From RZYX01 sp036654375 (lineage in GTDB: Bacteria; Bacillota; Clostridia; Oscillospirales; Acutalibacteraceae): 31,590 bases of DNA. Position numbers and translations under genes: made by a program. This document shows positions 8,605 through 17,729 of the stretch, one piece after another. The stretch lies in assembly GCA_036654375.1 (NCBI GenBank), contig JAVVSD010000015.1, forward strand, positions 1 through 31,590. Reading direction: 5' to 3'. Position 1 is the stretch's first letter. Every line of letters begins with the position of its first letter. Below the pieces are notes generated by a model. The model made no database searches. It saw nothing but the letters and a program-made list of their open reading frames with translations, and was not told where the DNA came from.

Positions 8605-9471
8605 CTATTTATTTGTCCAGATCGCCGATGCTCCGCAAGGAAGCACAAGCCCTGATTTTGTAGCCTTTAGACCAATCTCATCTGATGTTACTTTTCCACC
8701 AAAGCGTGGCGTGATTATTGAGCCAAGAATGTAATGCATTACTGATGGTGAAAGACCTGTTGTATATGAATTAACAAGAAACATCAAAGGATTATCACTT
8801 AAAACCTGTGAGCATAGCTCAACAAATTCATAAATTTTCTCCTCCAGCTTCCAAATCTCTCCACCTGGACCTCTGCCATACGACGGTGGATCCATTATTA
8901 TTATGTCATATTTGTTGCCTCGCCTTATTTCACGCTGAACAAATTTTACGCAATCATCAACAATCCAACGCACATTTTTGTTTGCAACTCCTGTCGCCTG
9001 TGCATTTTCTTTAGCATATGCCACCATGCCTTTTGATGCGTCAACATGGACAACATCTGCATTTTGTGCAAGACTTGCCGTTGTTGCTCCACCTGTGTAT
9101 GCAAAAAGATTAAGCACGCGCACTTGTCTTCCTGACTTTTCAATAATTTCTCTTGTAAAGTCCCAGTTGACAGCCTGCTCAGGGAAAAGTCCAGTGTGCT
9201 TGAACCCCATCGGCTTTATTTTAAATGTTAAATCTCTATACTTTATGCTCCACTCGTCTGGAAAGTTTTTATAAATCTGCCATGCACCGCCACCCGCACT
9301 CGAACGGCTGTATCGTGCATCTGCCTTTCTCCACATCGGATGTTCTTTTGGTGTTTGCCAAATAACCTGTGGGTCAGGTCTTATCAGCGTTATATTTCCC
9401 CAACGTTCCAATCGTTCACCGTCAGCGCAGTCAAGCAACTCATAATCTTTCCAACCATCAGATACTCGCAT
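8605..9471 (-). CDS. Class I SAM-dependent methyltransferase, RlmI/RlmK-like
   Basis: 288 residues. The C-terminal Rossmann methyltransferase domain shows the SAM-binding motif NLFAYTGG (about 141-148), an acidic loop VVHVDASKG and the catalytic-type motif IIMDPPSYGRGP. The N-terminal part contains the GFKHTGLFPEQAVNWDF segment seen in the family related to rRNA cytosine/guanine methyltransferases RlmI and RlmK. That suggests an rRNA target, but the PUA domain of RlmI is absent and the substrate cannot be read from the sequence. It starts one base after the glmM stop with only a weak AGG ribosome site, which suggests translational coupling to glmM. Confidence 0.8.
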   Translation of the reverse strand: MRVSDGWKDYELLDCADGERLERWGNITLIRPDPQVIWQTPKEHPMWRKADARYSRSSAGGGAWQIYKNFPDEWSIKYRDLTFKIKPMGFKHTGLFPEQAVNWDFTREIIEKSGRQVRVLNLFAYTGGATTASLAQNADVVHVDASKGMVAYAKENAQATGVANKNVRWIVDDCVKFVQREIRRGNKYDIIIMDPPSYGRGPGGEIWKLEEKIYEFVELCSQVLSDNPLMFLVNSYTTGLSPSVMHYILGSIITPRFGGKVTSDEIGLKATKSGLVLPCGASAIWTNK

Positions 9472-9472
9472 A

Positions 9473-10822
9473 TTATATTAACCTTTCTCTGACTAATTCA
9501 GCAATCTCCTTGCCAAGTGTTTCTATCTGCTTAAGGTCCTTGCCTTCAAGCATTACACGAACAAGTGGCTCTGTCCCAGAAACTCTTACAAGAACTCTTC
9601 CGTCCTCTCCAAGCTCCTGCTCCGCCTCTTTGATTGCAATTTTTATCTCTGCATCATCTTCAAATCGAACCTTGCCAAAATTTGATACTTTAACATTGAA
9701 CAATACCTGTGGAAAAACTTCCATACAAGATGCAAGCTCACTAAGCTTTTTGCCAGTTCTCTTGATTGCACGAAGAATTTGAACAGCTGTGAGTTGCCCA
9801 TCTCCCGTTGTTGAATAATCAAGAAAGATAACATGGCCTGACTGTTCTCCGCCGATTACATAATTTTCTTTTAGCATTTCTTCAAGAACATAGCGGTCCC
9901 CGACTTTTGTCTTCTTACATACAATGCCATTTTCATCTGCAAATTTGAAAAAACCCATATTGCTCATGACAGTAACTACCGCTGTGTCTGATTTAAGTCT
10001 GCCTGTTTCTTTCATGTCCTTTGCACAAAGTGCAATGATTTTATCACCGTCAACTATATTGCCATTTTCATCAACTGCGATAAGTCTGTCTGCATCTCCA
10101 TCAAAGGCAAATCCTAAATCACATTTATTTTCTTTTACATACTTTTGAAGATTTTCAATGTAGGTTGAACCGCAATTATGGTTAATATTCAAGCCATCTG
10201 GCTCTGCACTGATAATATGGCACTTTACCCCAAGGCTCTCAAAGAGCTTTTGGGCTGTTACGCTTGATGAGCCATTTGCACAATCAAAGGCAACATTCAT
10301 GCCATTATAGCGGTATTCAGAAGTGCTGAGGATATGGTTTATATAATCTTCTCTTGCTGTATTGGCTCTTTTGATTATTCCAACTTGTCCTCCGATTTTA
10401 ACAGGTGGGACTGCTGCTTCGTCCAAGATTATTGACTCTATTTTTTCCTCAAGCTCATCTGCAAGCTTGAAACCATCTGCTTTAAAAATTTTTATACCAT
10501 TATATTCACAAGGGTTGTGTGATGCTGAAATCATTATTCCTGCGTCATATTCATACTCCTTGACAAGATATGCAACAGCCGGTGTAGGAACGACGCCAAG
10601 TATTAGGACATCTGCTCCAACAGAACAAAGCCCAGCTGCAATTGATGCCTTAAGCATATCTGAAGATATTCTTGTATCTGTTCCTATCATTACCTTTGGT
10701 CTTGTGTGTGTGCTATCAGTTAAAACCATCGCGGCGGCTCTTCCAATTTTCATTGCGAGTTCGCAGGTTAATTCTTTATTTGCAACGCCTCTTGCACCAT
10801 CTGTACCGAAAAGTCTTCCCAT
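9473..10822 (-). CDS. glmM: Phosphoglucosamine mutase GlmM
   Basis: Interconverts glucosamine-6-phosphate and glucosamine-1-phosphate on the route to UDP-GlcNAc and peptidoglycan. 449 residues, the standard length. It starts MGRLFGTDGARG, as the family does. The phosphoserine active site is in ISASHNP (S101), the metal-binding loop is DGDADR, the sugar-binding loop is GGEQSGH, and the C-terminal phosphate-binding loop is RVSGTEPLVR. Start ATG has GGAGACAG upstream. It lies 22 nt after ruvB. Confidence 0.96.
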   Translation of the reverse strand: MGRLFGTDGARGVANKELTCELAMKIGRAAAMVLTDSTHTRPKVMIGTDTRISSDMLKASIAAGLCSVGADVLILGVVPTPAVAYLVKEYEYDAGIMISASHNPCEYNGIKIFKADGFKLADELEEKIESIILDEAAVPPVKIGGQVGIIKRANTAREDYINHILSTSEYRYNGMNVAFDCANGSSSVTAQKLFESLGVKCHIISAEPDGLNINHNCGSTYIENLQKYVKENKCDLGFAFDGDADRLIAVDENGNIVDGDKIIALCAKDMKETGRLKSDTAVVTVMSNMGFFKFADENGIVCKKTKVGDRYVLEEMLKENYVIGGEQSGHVIFLDYSTTGDGQLTAVQILRAIKRTGKKLSELASCMEVFPQVLFNVKVSNFGKVRFEDDAEIKIAIKEAEQELGEDGRVLVRVSGTEPLVRVMLEGKDLKQIETLGKEIAELVRERLI

Positions 10823-10844
10823 TTTATCTGTCTCCTACTCCATC

Positions 10845-11864
10845 TTATTTCTCGTTGAACTCAATGCCAAGATGTTTATATCCAGCGGGGGTTACAACCC
10901 TTCCGCGTGGTGTTCTGCTTAAAAATCCAATTTGCATAAGATATGGCTCATATACATCCTCAATAGTTATTGATTCCTCGCCAATTGCTGCAGCTATTGT
11001 TTCAAGCCCAACTGGTCCTCCATTGTAGTTCTTTATCATAGCAGTTAACAACAATCTGTCAACATTGTCAAGCCCCAGAGGGTCAATTTCCATTCTTCCC
11101 AGTGCTATTTTTGCATTATCCTGTGTTATTATTCCATTTCCCATTACCTGTGCAAAATCACGAGAACGCTTTAAAAGCCTGTTTGCAATTCTTGGTGTTC
11201 CTCTTGAACGAGATGCAATTTCAACTGCACCATCACCATCAATTCCAATTCCAAGAATACCTGCACTTCTTTTTACTATACTGCCCAGTTCTTCCGCTGT
11301 ATAAAGCTCAAGTCTTAAGATAACTCCAAATCTGTCACGAAGCGGAGCAGTTAGCTGACCTGCACGAGTTGTTGCCCCAACCAATGTGAACTTTGGCAAA
11401 TCAAGCCTTATAGACCTTGCTGAAGGTCCTTTTCCGATTATTATATCTAATGCATTATCCTCCATTGCCGGATATAGCACTTCTTCAACGCTTTTTGAAA
11501 GTCTGTGTATTTCGTCAATAAATAAAACATCGCCATCACAAAGATTTGTGAGAAGAGCCGCAAGGTCACCTGGTTTTTCAATCGCAGGTCCTGAGGTTAC
11601 TCTTATATTTACTCCCATCTCGTTGGCTATTATACCTGCAAGTGTTGTTTTTCCAAGTCCTGGAGGTCCATAAAGCAAAACATGGTCAAGAGTTTCGCAC
11701 CTTCCCTTTGCTGCCTCAATGTATATGCTCAGGTTCTCTTTTACCTTTTCCTGCCCAATATATTCCTGAAGCGTGCGTGGACGAAGTGAAACTTCAAGCT
11801 CTGAATCCTCGGAAGAATACTCCGGAGCAATTATACGGTTTTCAAAATCCATCTCGTGTTCCAT
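10845..11864 (-). CDS. ruvB: Holliday junction branch migration helicase RuvB
   Basis: Hexameric AAA+ motor that drives branch migration with RuvA. 339 residues. Seen: the N-terminal LRPRTLQEYIGQ motif, Walker A GPPGLGKTT (about 66-74), Walker B LFIDEIHRL, sensor 1 GATTRAG, the arginine-finger region LRDRFG, and the C-terminal winged helix ending with FLSRTPRGR. A near-ideal AAGGAGG precedes ATG 11864. It follows ruvA by 11 nt. Confidence 0.97.
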   Translation of the reverse strand: MEHEMDFENRIIAPEYSSEDSELEVSLRPRTLQEYIGQEKVKENLSIYIEAAKGRCETLDHVLLYGPPGLGKTTLAGIIANEMGVNIRVTSGPAIEKPGDLAALLTNLCDGDVLFIDEIHRLSKSVEEVLYPAMEDNALDIIIGKGPSARSIRLDLPKFTLVGATTRAGQLTAPLRDRFGVILRLELYTAEELGSIVKRSAGILGIGIDGDGAVEIASRSRGTPRIANRLLKRSRDFAQVMGNGIITQDNAKIALGRMEIDPLGLDNVDRLLLTAMIKNYNGGPVGLETIAAAIGEESITIEDVYEPYLMQIGFLSRTPRGRVVTPAGYKHLGIEFNEK

Positions 11865-11875
11865 TTATATCCTCC

Positions 11876-12481
11876 TTATTGCTTTGATAATTCCTTTAAT
11901 GCAAGCCTTATCATATCTTCAACTGAAATTTCTGAATCATATTTCCCAATAACAAGGGCTGCTTCAGACTGTGAATATCCAAGCATTACAAGTGCAGCTG
12001 TCGCTTCCGACGCATTCCCGTATGATGCCGCTGAACCCGCAGCCTCTATTTGAGTTGTGTCAATGGTTGCTCCAATTTTTGAAGCAAGCTTGTCCTTAAG
12101 CTCAAGCACAATTCTTTGCGCAAGCTTTGGACCAACCCCCTGTGCTTTTGTTATTTCCTTAAAGTCACCCGTTGCAATGCAAAGTGCAAGCTTTTGTGGC
12201 TCAAGCTCAGAGAGAATTGCAAGTGATGCCTTTGGGCCAACTCCTGATACGCTTATGAGCATTTTAAAGCAATCAAGCTCCGATTTGTCATAAAATCCAA
12301 ACAAGTCCATTGCATCTTCACGGACACTAAGGTAGGTAAAAAGTGTTACCTTGCTACCATTTGAACCCAACCTTTTAAGTGTGTTCATTGTGGTGTTACA
12401 AGAAAAAGCAACTCCGCCACAATCAATTGCGGCAGTAGTTGTATCTGAATATACTAATGTTCCTGTCAAGCTATAAAACAT
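11876..12481 (-). CDS. ruvA: Holliday junction branch migration protein RuvA
   Basis: Tetrameric junction-binding protein. 201 residues from ATG 12481, which has GGAGAG upstream. Longer in-frame extensions run into ruvC and are not family-like. Domain I is the OB fold starting MFYSLTGTLV. Domain II has the two helix-hairpin-helix motifs (ISVSGVGPKASLAIL and AQGVGPKLAQRIVLEL). Domain III after residue 150 binds RuvB (ATAALVMLGYSQSEA). It lies between ruvC and ruvB. Confidence 0.96.
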   Translation of the reverse strand: MFYSLTGTLVYSDTTTAAIDCGGVAFSCNTTMNTLKRLGSNGSKVTLFTYLSVREDAMDLFGFYDKSELDCFKMLISVSGVGPKASLAILSELEPQKLALCIATGDFKEITKAQGVGPKLAQRIVLELKDKLASKIGATIDTTQIEAAGSAASYGNASEATAALVMLGYSQSEAALVIGKYDSEISVEDMIRLALKELSKQ

Positions 12482-12497
12482 AATAAATCTCTCCGTA

Positions 12498-12995
12498 TTA
12501 CAATTTGCCGAGCTTTCCCATAAGTGAGCCGCTGGTGTGTGCATAGCAGATAGCCATTGCAAGTGCATCTGCTGTATCATCTGGCTTTGGAATTTTTTCA
12601 AGTTTTAGTATCACTCGTGTCATTTCCTGAACCTGCTTTTTTTCTGCTCTTCCGTATCCAACAACACTCTGCTTAACTTGAAGAGGCGTGTATTCCGCAA
12701 TTTCAAGCCCATGCTTTTGTGCTGCAAGCATTGTTACACCTCTTGCCTGACTAACATCAATAACTGTTTTTGCGTTGCTGTTGTAGAACAGCTTTTCTAT
12801 AGACATTGCCTGTGGCTTTGTGCGTTCCATTATTTCGCACAGTTCATCGTATATAGATTCAAGTCTGCAATTGAAGGGTGTTCCTGCCTGTGTGGTTATC
12901 GCCCCATACTCAATTACAGAAAAGCGATTGCCCTCATAATTTATTACACCGTAGCCAACTATTGCATAACCTGGATCTATTCCTAATATAATCAT
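12498..12995 (-). CDS. ruvC: Crossover junction endodeoxyribonuclease RuvC
   Basis: Holliday junction resolvase, 165 residues. The catalytic acid tetrad is visible: D7 (GIDPG), E67 (SIEKLF), D140 and D143 (PDDTADALA). I take ATG 12995, preceded by GAGGAA, rather than the upstream ATG at 13031, which adds a charged tail foreign to the family. First gene of the long minus-strand run, with a promoter directly upstream. Confidence 0.95.
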   Translation of the reverse strand: MIILGIDPGYAIVGYGVINYEGNRFSVIEYGAITTQAGTPFNCRLESIYDELCEIMERTKPQAMSIEKLFYNSNAKTVIDVSQARGVTMLAAQKHGLEIAEYTPLQVKQSVVGYGRAEKKQVQEMTRVILKLEKIPKPDDTADALAMAICYAHTSGSLMGKLGKL

Positions 12996-13078
12996 TTTAT
13001 TTCCTCGTTTATTTTCCTTTTCATTATGCAATGTGCAAAAATTAAAGGCACATATTACATTACAATATAATTCGAAAT

Positions 13079-13107
13079 ATTATATCACATAATAATTGTT
13101 TGAGCAA
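13079..13107 (-). promoter_or_regulatory. Promoter of the ruvC-ruvA-ruvB-glmM run
   Basis: Minus-strand extended -10 TGATATAAT (the TATAAT at 13079-13084), with a weak -35 TTGCTC (13102-13107) 17 bp away. It lies about 85 nt ahead of ruvC. No LexA-type box is obvious between it and the gene. Confidence 0.55.
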
Positions 13108-13193
13108 TAAAATGATATAAAAATAACACTATTTAACGCTTAATTCAACTTTAATATTTTAATTGCTCTTAATAAGTAAATAAACGATATAAA

Positions 13194-13245
13194 AGGCAAT
13201 GAAATCAGATAACCCTTAAAACGGTTACACTGCTTTTCATTGCCT
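13194..13245 (-). terminator. Terminator downstream of the esterase gene
   Basis: Perfect 11-bp inverted repeat AGGCAATGAAA (13194-13204) and TTTCATTGCCT (13235-13245), followed on the minus strand by a T-rich run. It lies 24 nt after the esterase stop and separates that gene from ruvC. Confidence 0.7.
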
Positions 13246-13268
13246 AATTATTTGTTAGAATAATCTAC

Positions 13269-14201
13269 TTAGTTCTTTACAGTTTGCATTGCAACTGTAT
13301 CATTAATAAATTCAAGGGATGCTTTTAGGCACTTCTTTGCCTCATTTGTAAATGCAAGAAGCATAAAGTCGTGAAAACTATTTGGAATATTTTTTCCATG
13401 ATATGTAACATAGTCAACATCGAACTTTTTAAACTTTTCTTCCATCTTTTTGTCTTCACCCTTTGTCATGATATCAATGGCTCCAGAAACAAGGAATGTT
13501 CTTGGCATTTTTTCATTGATATATTCCAGTGGGCTTATAAGATTATAGAATGGAGATGTTGTTACATCTTTAACTCCAAGAAACTCCTGCATCATTGAGC
13601 GCGCAACCGGAACCTTGTCCATTGGCATTCCATTCCAAATATGCAGGTCGTACATTCCGCAGAAAAGCAAGGCACCTTTAAGCTTGATGCTTGTTGGTCT
13701 AATGCCTAACGCCTCGCCATATTCTGGTGAGCAATGGCAAGCTGCAACAACAGCAGACATATGTGATCCTGCTGAATCACCTGAAACAAATACATTTTCA
13801 AGGTCAAGATTATACTTATCTGCATTTTCTTCAAGCCACTTAAAAGCTTCAAAGTGAGTCTGAATCTGGTACGGGAACTTATATTTTGGTGGCAAGCCAT
13901 AGTTTATGTTCATTACAAATATGCCACCGTCTGCAATTTGAAGGCAGAATCCATTGCTGTTTTTCTTGTCGCCTATAATCCAACCACCGCCATGAATGTT
14001 GACAAGAACAGGATATTTTTTATATTTCTTACTGTTTTTTGCATAGAGAAGATCGCATTTACATACTTCGGGGTTGCTATCGCTAAAACAAACATCATTA
14101 TCCACAGTTACACTTGGATAATTGAGTTCGTTACACCATTTATATTTGACAAAATTGTCAAAATTAAATACGCCTCCTAAAAGAGCTGACTCAAAAGACA
14201 T
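13269..14201 (-). CDS. Alpha/beta hydrolase, HSL-type esterase
   Basis: Cytoplasmic carboxylester hydrolase of the hormone-sensitive-lipase family, 310 residues. The oxyanion-hole motif HGGGW starts at residue 70, the nucleophile is S143 in GDSAG, and the likely acid and base are D243 (SGAID) and H277 (NSFHDF). No signal peptide is visible. I choose ATG 14201, 8 nt after GGAGG. Another ATG at 14207 is only 2 nt from GGAGG and the TTG at 14216 overlaps it. The physiological ester is unknown. It is monocistronic: own consensus promoter, own terminator, divergent from the glycerol-3-phosphate operon. Confidence 0.85.
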   Translation of the reverse strand: MSFESALLGGVFNFDNFVKYKWCNELNYPSVTVDNDVCFSDSNPEVCKCDLLYAKNSKKYKKYPVLVNIHGGGWIIGDKKNSNGFCLQIADGGIFVMNINYGLPPKYKFPYQIQTHFEAFKWLEENADKYNLDLENVFVSGDSAGSHMSAVVAACHCSPEYGEALGIRPTSIKLKGALLFCGMYDLHIWNGMPMDKVPVARSMMQEFLGVKDVTTSPFYNLISPLEYINEKMPRTFLVSGAIDIMTKGEDKKMEEKFKKFDVDYVTYHGKNIPNSFHDFMLLAFTNEAKKCLKASLEFINDTVAMQTVKN

Positions 14202-14236
14202 TAACATTACCTCCAAATATTTTTTTCTACTCTCAC

Positions 14237-14265
14237 ATTTTAATTGTAGATTTTACAAATGTCAA
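14237..14265 (-). promoter_or_regulatory. Promoter of the esterase gene
   Basis: Minus-strand -35 TTGACA (14260-14265, perfect), 17-bp spacer, -10 TAAAAT (14237-14242), about 36 nt before the start codon. Confidence 0.8.
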
Positions 14266-14300
14266 TATTTTACATATATTATTTTTTATGTTAGCAAAAA

Positions 14301-14319
14301 TTTGTCTAAATTAGACAAA
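14301..14319. promoter_or_regulatory. Perfect palindrome, candidate operator
   Basis: TTTGTCTAAATTAGACAAA is a perfect 9+1+9 inverted repeat. It lies about 36 bp upstream of the esterase -35 box, where an activator would bind, in a 447-bp intergenic region that is otherwise AT-rich and holds only the two divergent promoters. No adjacent regulator gene is present. Confidence 0.5.
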
Positions 14320-14570
14320 CTGTGTGTAATATTTTTAAACACTTTGTGAGGTGTTAATTTTTAAAATTTACATCTTTTTTCAGAAAATAGTTAGTATGTT
14401 TTTTTTATTATTCAATTATATACTTTGTTTATTAATTCTTTATACACAATAATTTAGTATTGTTATCCAAAAACTAATGGATTTGTTTGGTGATAATAAT
14501 TAAAATTGTGTTGGAAATTTTGTCGTTATCCGTATGAATTCATAAACCTTGTTTTTAGATGGTTTTCTTG

Positions 14571-14600
14571 TTGATTTTGTCATTTGACAAGTGATAGAAT
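14571..14600 (+). promoter_or_regulatory. Promoter of the glycerol-3-phosphate oxidation operon
   Basis: -35 TTGATT (14571-14576), 18-bp spacer, -10 TAGAAT (14595-14600). A GAGGGGA ribosome site and the ATG at 14649 follow. I see no clear catabolite-responsive element here. Confidence 0.55.
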
Positions 14601-14648
14601 ATTTATGAACCAAATATTAAATTTTCTAAGTAATGAGGGGATTTTATA

Positions 14649-16085
14649 ATGTTCTATGACATTGCAATCATAGGTGCCGGTGTTATCGGTTCTCTAACTG
14701 CAAGAAAACTATCAGAGTACAACCTTAAAATTGCTTTGCTGGAAAAGTGCAATGATGTTGCCTGCGCAACTTCAAAAGCAAACAGTGGTATCGTTCACGC
14801 TGGATTTGACGCAAAGCCTGGGTCATTAAAAGCTACACTTAATGTTAAGGGTGCTAAAATGATGCCAGAAATCTGCAAGCTACTCCATGTGCCTTATAAA
14901 AATAATGGCTCACTTGTAGTTGCTTTTTCTGAAAAAGAAACGGCAACCTTGCGCGAACTTTACAATCGTGGCATTGAAAATGGCGTCGACTCTTTAGAAA
15001 TTCTCGATAGAGATGCACTTGTTAAAGCTGAACCAAATATCAGTACAAAAGCTGTTGCTGCACTTTTGGCTAAAACAGCAGGTATTGTATGCCCATATGA
15101 ACTGACAATTGCCGCTGCCGAATGTGCGGCATTAAACGGTGTTGAATTTTTAAGAAATTGTGGAGTTAACGCAATTAGATTTGAAAATGACACTTTCGTA
15201 CTTTCAACCGAGCAGGGTGAAATCTCTGCAAAATATATTATCAATGCTGCTGGTGTTCATTCTGACGACATTGCAAGAATGATTGGTGATAATTCCATCA
15301 ATATTCAGGCTCGTCTTGGTGAATATGCTCTTCTTGACAAAAGTGTTGGTGGCGTTGTAAACCATGTAATATTCCAGTGTCCGACAGATATGGGTAAAGG
15401 CGTTCTTGTTTCACCTACTGTTGATGGAAATATTATCGTTGGGCCTACTGCTGTTGATGTTGAGGACAAAGACAGTGTTGCAATCGCTCAACAGGCTCTT
15501 GGAAATGTTTTTAAATCTGCTAACATTTCTATACCTTCTGTTACAATGCGTGACACAATCACCTCATTTGCCGGGCTTCGTGCTCATTCACTTTCAGACG
15601 ACTTTATAATTGGCTCTTCAAAGGCTAACAGCAAATTTATCAATGTTGCAGGCATTGAATCTCCTGGTCTTGCCTCATCACCTGCTATTGCAGAATATGT
15701 TTGCGAGATATTTGAATCTGTGTGCGATGAAACTCTTGAAAAGAAAAAGGAATATAACCCATCACGCAAGGAGCCTGTAAAATTCCGCGAGATGACAGAC
15801 GAACAGCGCCGTGAGCTTATTGCTAAAAACAATGCTTATGGTCGCATTATCTGCCGTTGCGAAACTGTTACGGAAGGCGAAATTGTTGATGCCATAAATT
15901 CACCTGTTGGAGCAAGAGATGTTGACGGTGTTAAGCGTCGCACAAGAGCTGGAATGGGCAGATGCCAGAGCGGTTTCTGTGGCTCAAAGGTTATGGAAAT
16001 ACTTTCAAGGGAACTTAATATTCCTATCAATCAAATAACAAAGTTCGGCGGTAAGTCTGACATTTTGTATGAAAGGACGAAATAA
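14649..16085 (+). CDS. FAD-dependent glycerol-3-phosphate dehydrogenase-like protein with C-terminal [2Fe-2S] domain
   Basis: 478 residues. An N-terminal FAD-binding Rossmann motif IIGAGVIG (7-14) is followed by a DAO-type oxidoreductase fold, with TSKANSGIVHAGFD near residue 50. The C-terminal BFD-like domain has cysteines C402-x-C404 and C439-x4-C444, the pattern that binds [2Fe-2S] in GlpA-type and related dehydrogenases. With the next two genes it matches the COG0579/COG0446/DUF1667 trio that oxidises glycerol-3-phosphate to dihydroxyacetone phosphate in anaerobic Firmicutes. An L-2-hydroxyglutarate-type substrate is the main alternative. First gene of the operon, with AATGAGGGGA before the ATG. 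No glycerol kinase or facilitator is present here. Confidence 0.8.
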   Translation: MFYDIAIIGAGVIGSLTARKLSEYNLKIALLEKCNDVACATSKANSGIVHAGFDAKPGSLKATLNVKGAKMMPEICKLLHVPYKNNGSLVVAFSEKETATLRELYNRGIENGVDSLEILDRDALVKAEPNISTKAVAALLAKTAGIVCPYELTIAAAECAALNGVEFLRNCGVNAIRFENDTFVLSTEQGEISAKYIINAAGVHSDDIARMIGDNSINIQARLGEYALLDKSVGGVVNHVIFQCPTDMGKGVLVSPTVDGNIIVGPTAVDVEDKDSVAIAQQALGNVFKSANISIPSVTMRDTITSFAGLRAHSLSDDFIIGSSKANSKFINVAGIESPGLASSPAIAEYVCEIFESVCDETLEKKKEYNPSRKEPVKFREMTDEQRRELIAKNNAYGRIICRCETVTEGEIVDAINSPVGARDVDGVKRRTRAGMGRCQSGFCGSKVMEILSRELNIPINQITKFGGKSDILYERTK

Positions 16086-16086
16086 A

Positions 16087-17355
16087 GTGAACTCAACTCT
16101 TATGTATGATTTGGTCGTTATCGGCGGAGGTCCTGCTGGAATGGCAGCGGCTCTTGAAGCAAGAAATAGCGGCACAAAAAAAATTATTATTCTTGAGCGA
16201 GCAGAAACAATGGGCGGTATTCTTGAGCAATGTATACATACCGGCTTTGGCCTTCACTACTTCGGAGAAGAGCTTTCAGGTCCTGAATATGCTCACAAAT
16301 TTATTGAGCTTGTTGAACAAACTGATATTGAAGTTAAAACTGATACAATGGTTATTTCCGTTTCAAAAGAAAACACTGTTACAGCAGTTAATAAAGCTGA
16401 CGGACTTATTCAAATTAAGGCAACCGCAATAATTCTTGCTATGGGCTGTCGTGAGCGTCCTCGTGGTGCTCTTGATATTTCTGGCTCTCGTGCTTCTGGA
16501 GTTATGACAGCTGGAGCTGCACAAAAATTTGTTAATATTGATGGATATATGCCCGGTAAAAAAATCGTTATCCTTGGCAGTGGCGACATTGGTCTTATCA
16601 TGGCACGACGCATGACACTTGAGGGTGCTGAGGTTAAAATGGTTTGCGAACTTATGCCTTATTCTGGCGGTCTAACAAGAAATATTGTTCAGTGCCTTGA
16701 TGATTTTGGCATTCCTCTCAAGCTCAGCTGTACAGTTATTGAAGTGCATGGCAAAGAGCGTGTTGAGGGAATTACAATTGCACAGGTTGACGAAAACCGC
16801 AAAGTTATTGATGGAACACAGGAATATATTGAGTGTGATACTCTTCTTCTTTCTGTTGGACTTATTCCTGAAAATGAGATTTCAAAACAAATTGGCATAG
16901 ATATGGACAGAGTGACAAGTGGGCCTGTTGTTAATGAAATGCGTGAAACAAGCCATCCAGGCGTTTTTGCTTGCGGTAATGTTTTGCAGGTTCATGACCT
17001 TGTTGACTATGTTACAAAAGAAAGCCAGATTGCAGGACTTGGTGCTGCTAAGTATATTGCAAACGGTGGCAGCGGTGACGCAAAATATGCCTTTACAAAA
17101 GGCATCGATGGTGTTCGTTACATTGTTCCTCAAAGAGTTAACATAAAATCAACTGATGAGATAAAGCTTTATTTCCGCGTTGGTGATGTTTATAAGAACT
17201 CAAAGGTTGTTGTTTGCGTTGGCGACGAAGTTTTGTTTGAAAAGCGTAAGCAGAAGTTTGCACCAGGTGAGATGGAAAATATTACTCTCACACCTGAGAT
17301 GCTTGGAAAAATCAAAGAGAACGATGAAATCATCGTTGCTATAAAGGAGCGATAA
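16087..17355 (+). CDS. NAD(P)/FAD-dependent oxidoreductase, second subunit of the glycerol-3-phosphate oxidation complex
   Basis: 422 residues, with two dinucleotide-binding motifs: VVIGGGPAGMAA for FAD near the N-terminus and IVILGSGDIGLIMA for NAD(P) about residue 160. A late HPGVFACGNVLQVHDL segment is the usual FAD-contacting GD/GN motif. A redox-active CxxC is absent, so this is not a thioredoxin reductase. The start is likely GTG 16087: AAGGACG lies ahead of it, and the gene begins just after the previous stop at 16083-16085. An ATG at 16069 would overlap and lacks a ribosome site. It probably moves electrons from the GlpA-like partner to NAD or another acceptor. Confidence 0.78.
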   Translation: MNSTLMYDLVVIGGGPAGMAAALEARNSGTKKIIILERAETMGGILEQCIHTGFGLHYFGEELSGPEYAHKFIELVEQTDIEVKTDTMVISVSKENTVTAVNKADGLIQIKATAIILAMGCRERPRGALDISGSRASGVMTAGAAQKFVNIDGYMPGKKIVILGSGDIGLIMARRMTLEGAEVKMVCELMPYSGGLTRNIVQCLDDFGIPLKLSCTVIEVHGKERVEGITIAQVDENRKVIDGTQEYIECDTLLLSVGLIPENEISKQIGIDMDRVTSGPVVNEMRETSHPGVFACGNVLQVHDLVDYVTKESQIAGLGAAKYIANGGSGDAKYAFTKGIDGVRYIVPQRVNIKSTDEIKLYFRVGDVYKNSKVVVCVGDEVLFEKRKQKFAPGEMENITLTPEMLGKIKENDEIIVAIKER

Positions 17356-17357
17356 TT

Positions 17358-17723
17358 ATGATTAAGGATTTGGTTTGTGTTGCTTGCCCCCTTGGCTGTC
17401 CAATCAAAGTAACGCTTGACAATAACGGCGTTGTTACTGATGTTACAGGAAACACTTGCAAGCGTGGTTATGAATATGCTCACACTGAATGTACCAACCC
17501 AACAAGATCTCTTACCAGCACTGTTAAGGTTGTGGGCGGAAAACTTCCTGTTGTTCCTGTTAAATCATCTGCTGCTCTTCCAAAAGGCATTTTGTTCGAG
17601 TGCATGAAAGTTATTAATACTGCGTGCCTTAAAGCACCAGTTAAAATTGGTGATGTCGTTGTTAAAGATATTTTAAATACTGGTATTGACATTGTCGCAA
17701 CAAATGAAGTTAAATCTTATTAA
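17358..17723 (+). CDS. DUF1667 cysteine-rich protein
   Basis: 121 residues. The N-terminal cysteines C7-x2-C10-x3-C14, then C34 and C45, suggest an iron-sulfur or zinc site. The rest is rich in valine and lysine with no membrane segment. DUF1667 proteins are nearly always encoded right after the two flavoprotein genes seen here, so it is likely a small electron-transfer or assembly subunit of the same complex. It starts 2 nt after the previous stop, with AAGGAGCG inside the end of that gene as ribosome site. A strong terminator follows. Confidence 0.8.
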   Translation: MIKDLVCVACPLGCPIKVTLDNNGVVTDVTGNTCKRGYEYAHTECTNPTRSLTSTVKVVGGKLPVVPVKSSAALPKGILFECMKVINTACLKAPVKIGDVVVKDILNTGIDIVATNEVKSY

Positions 17724-17729
17724 ATTAAC

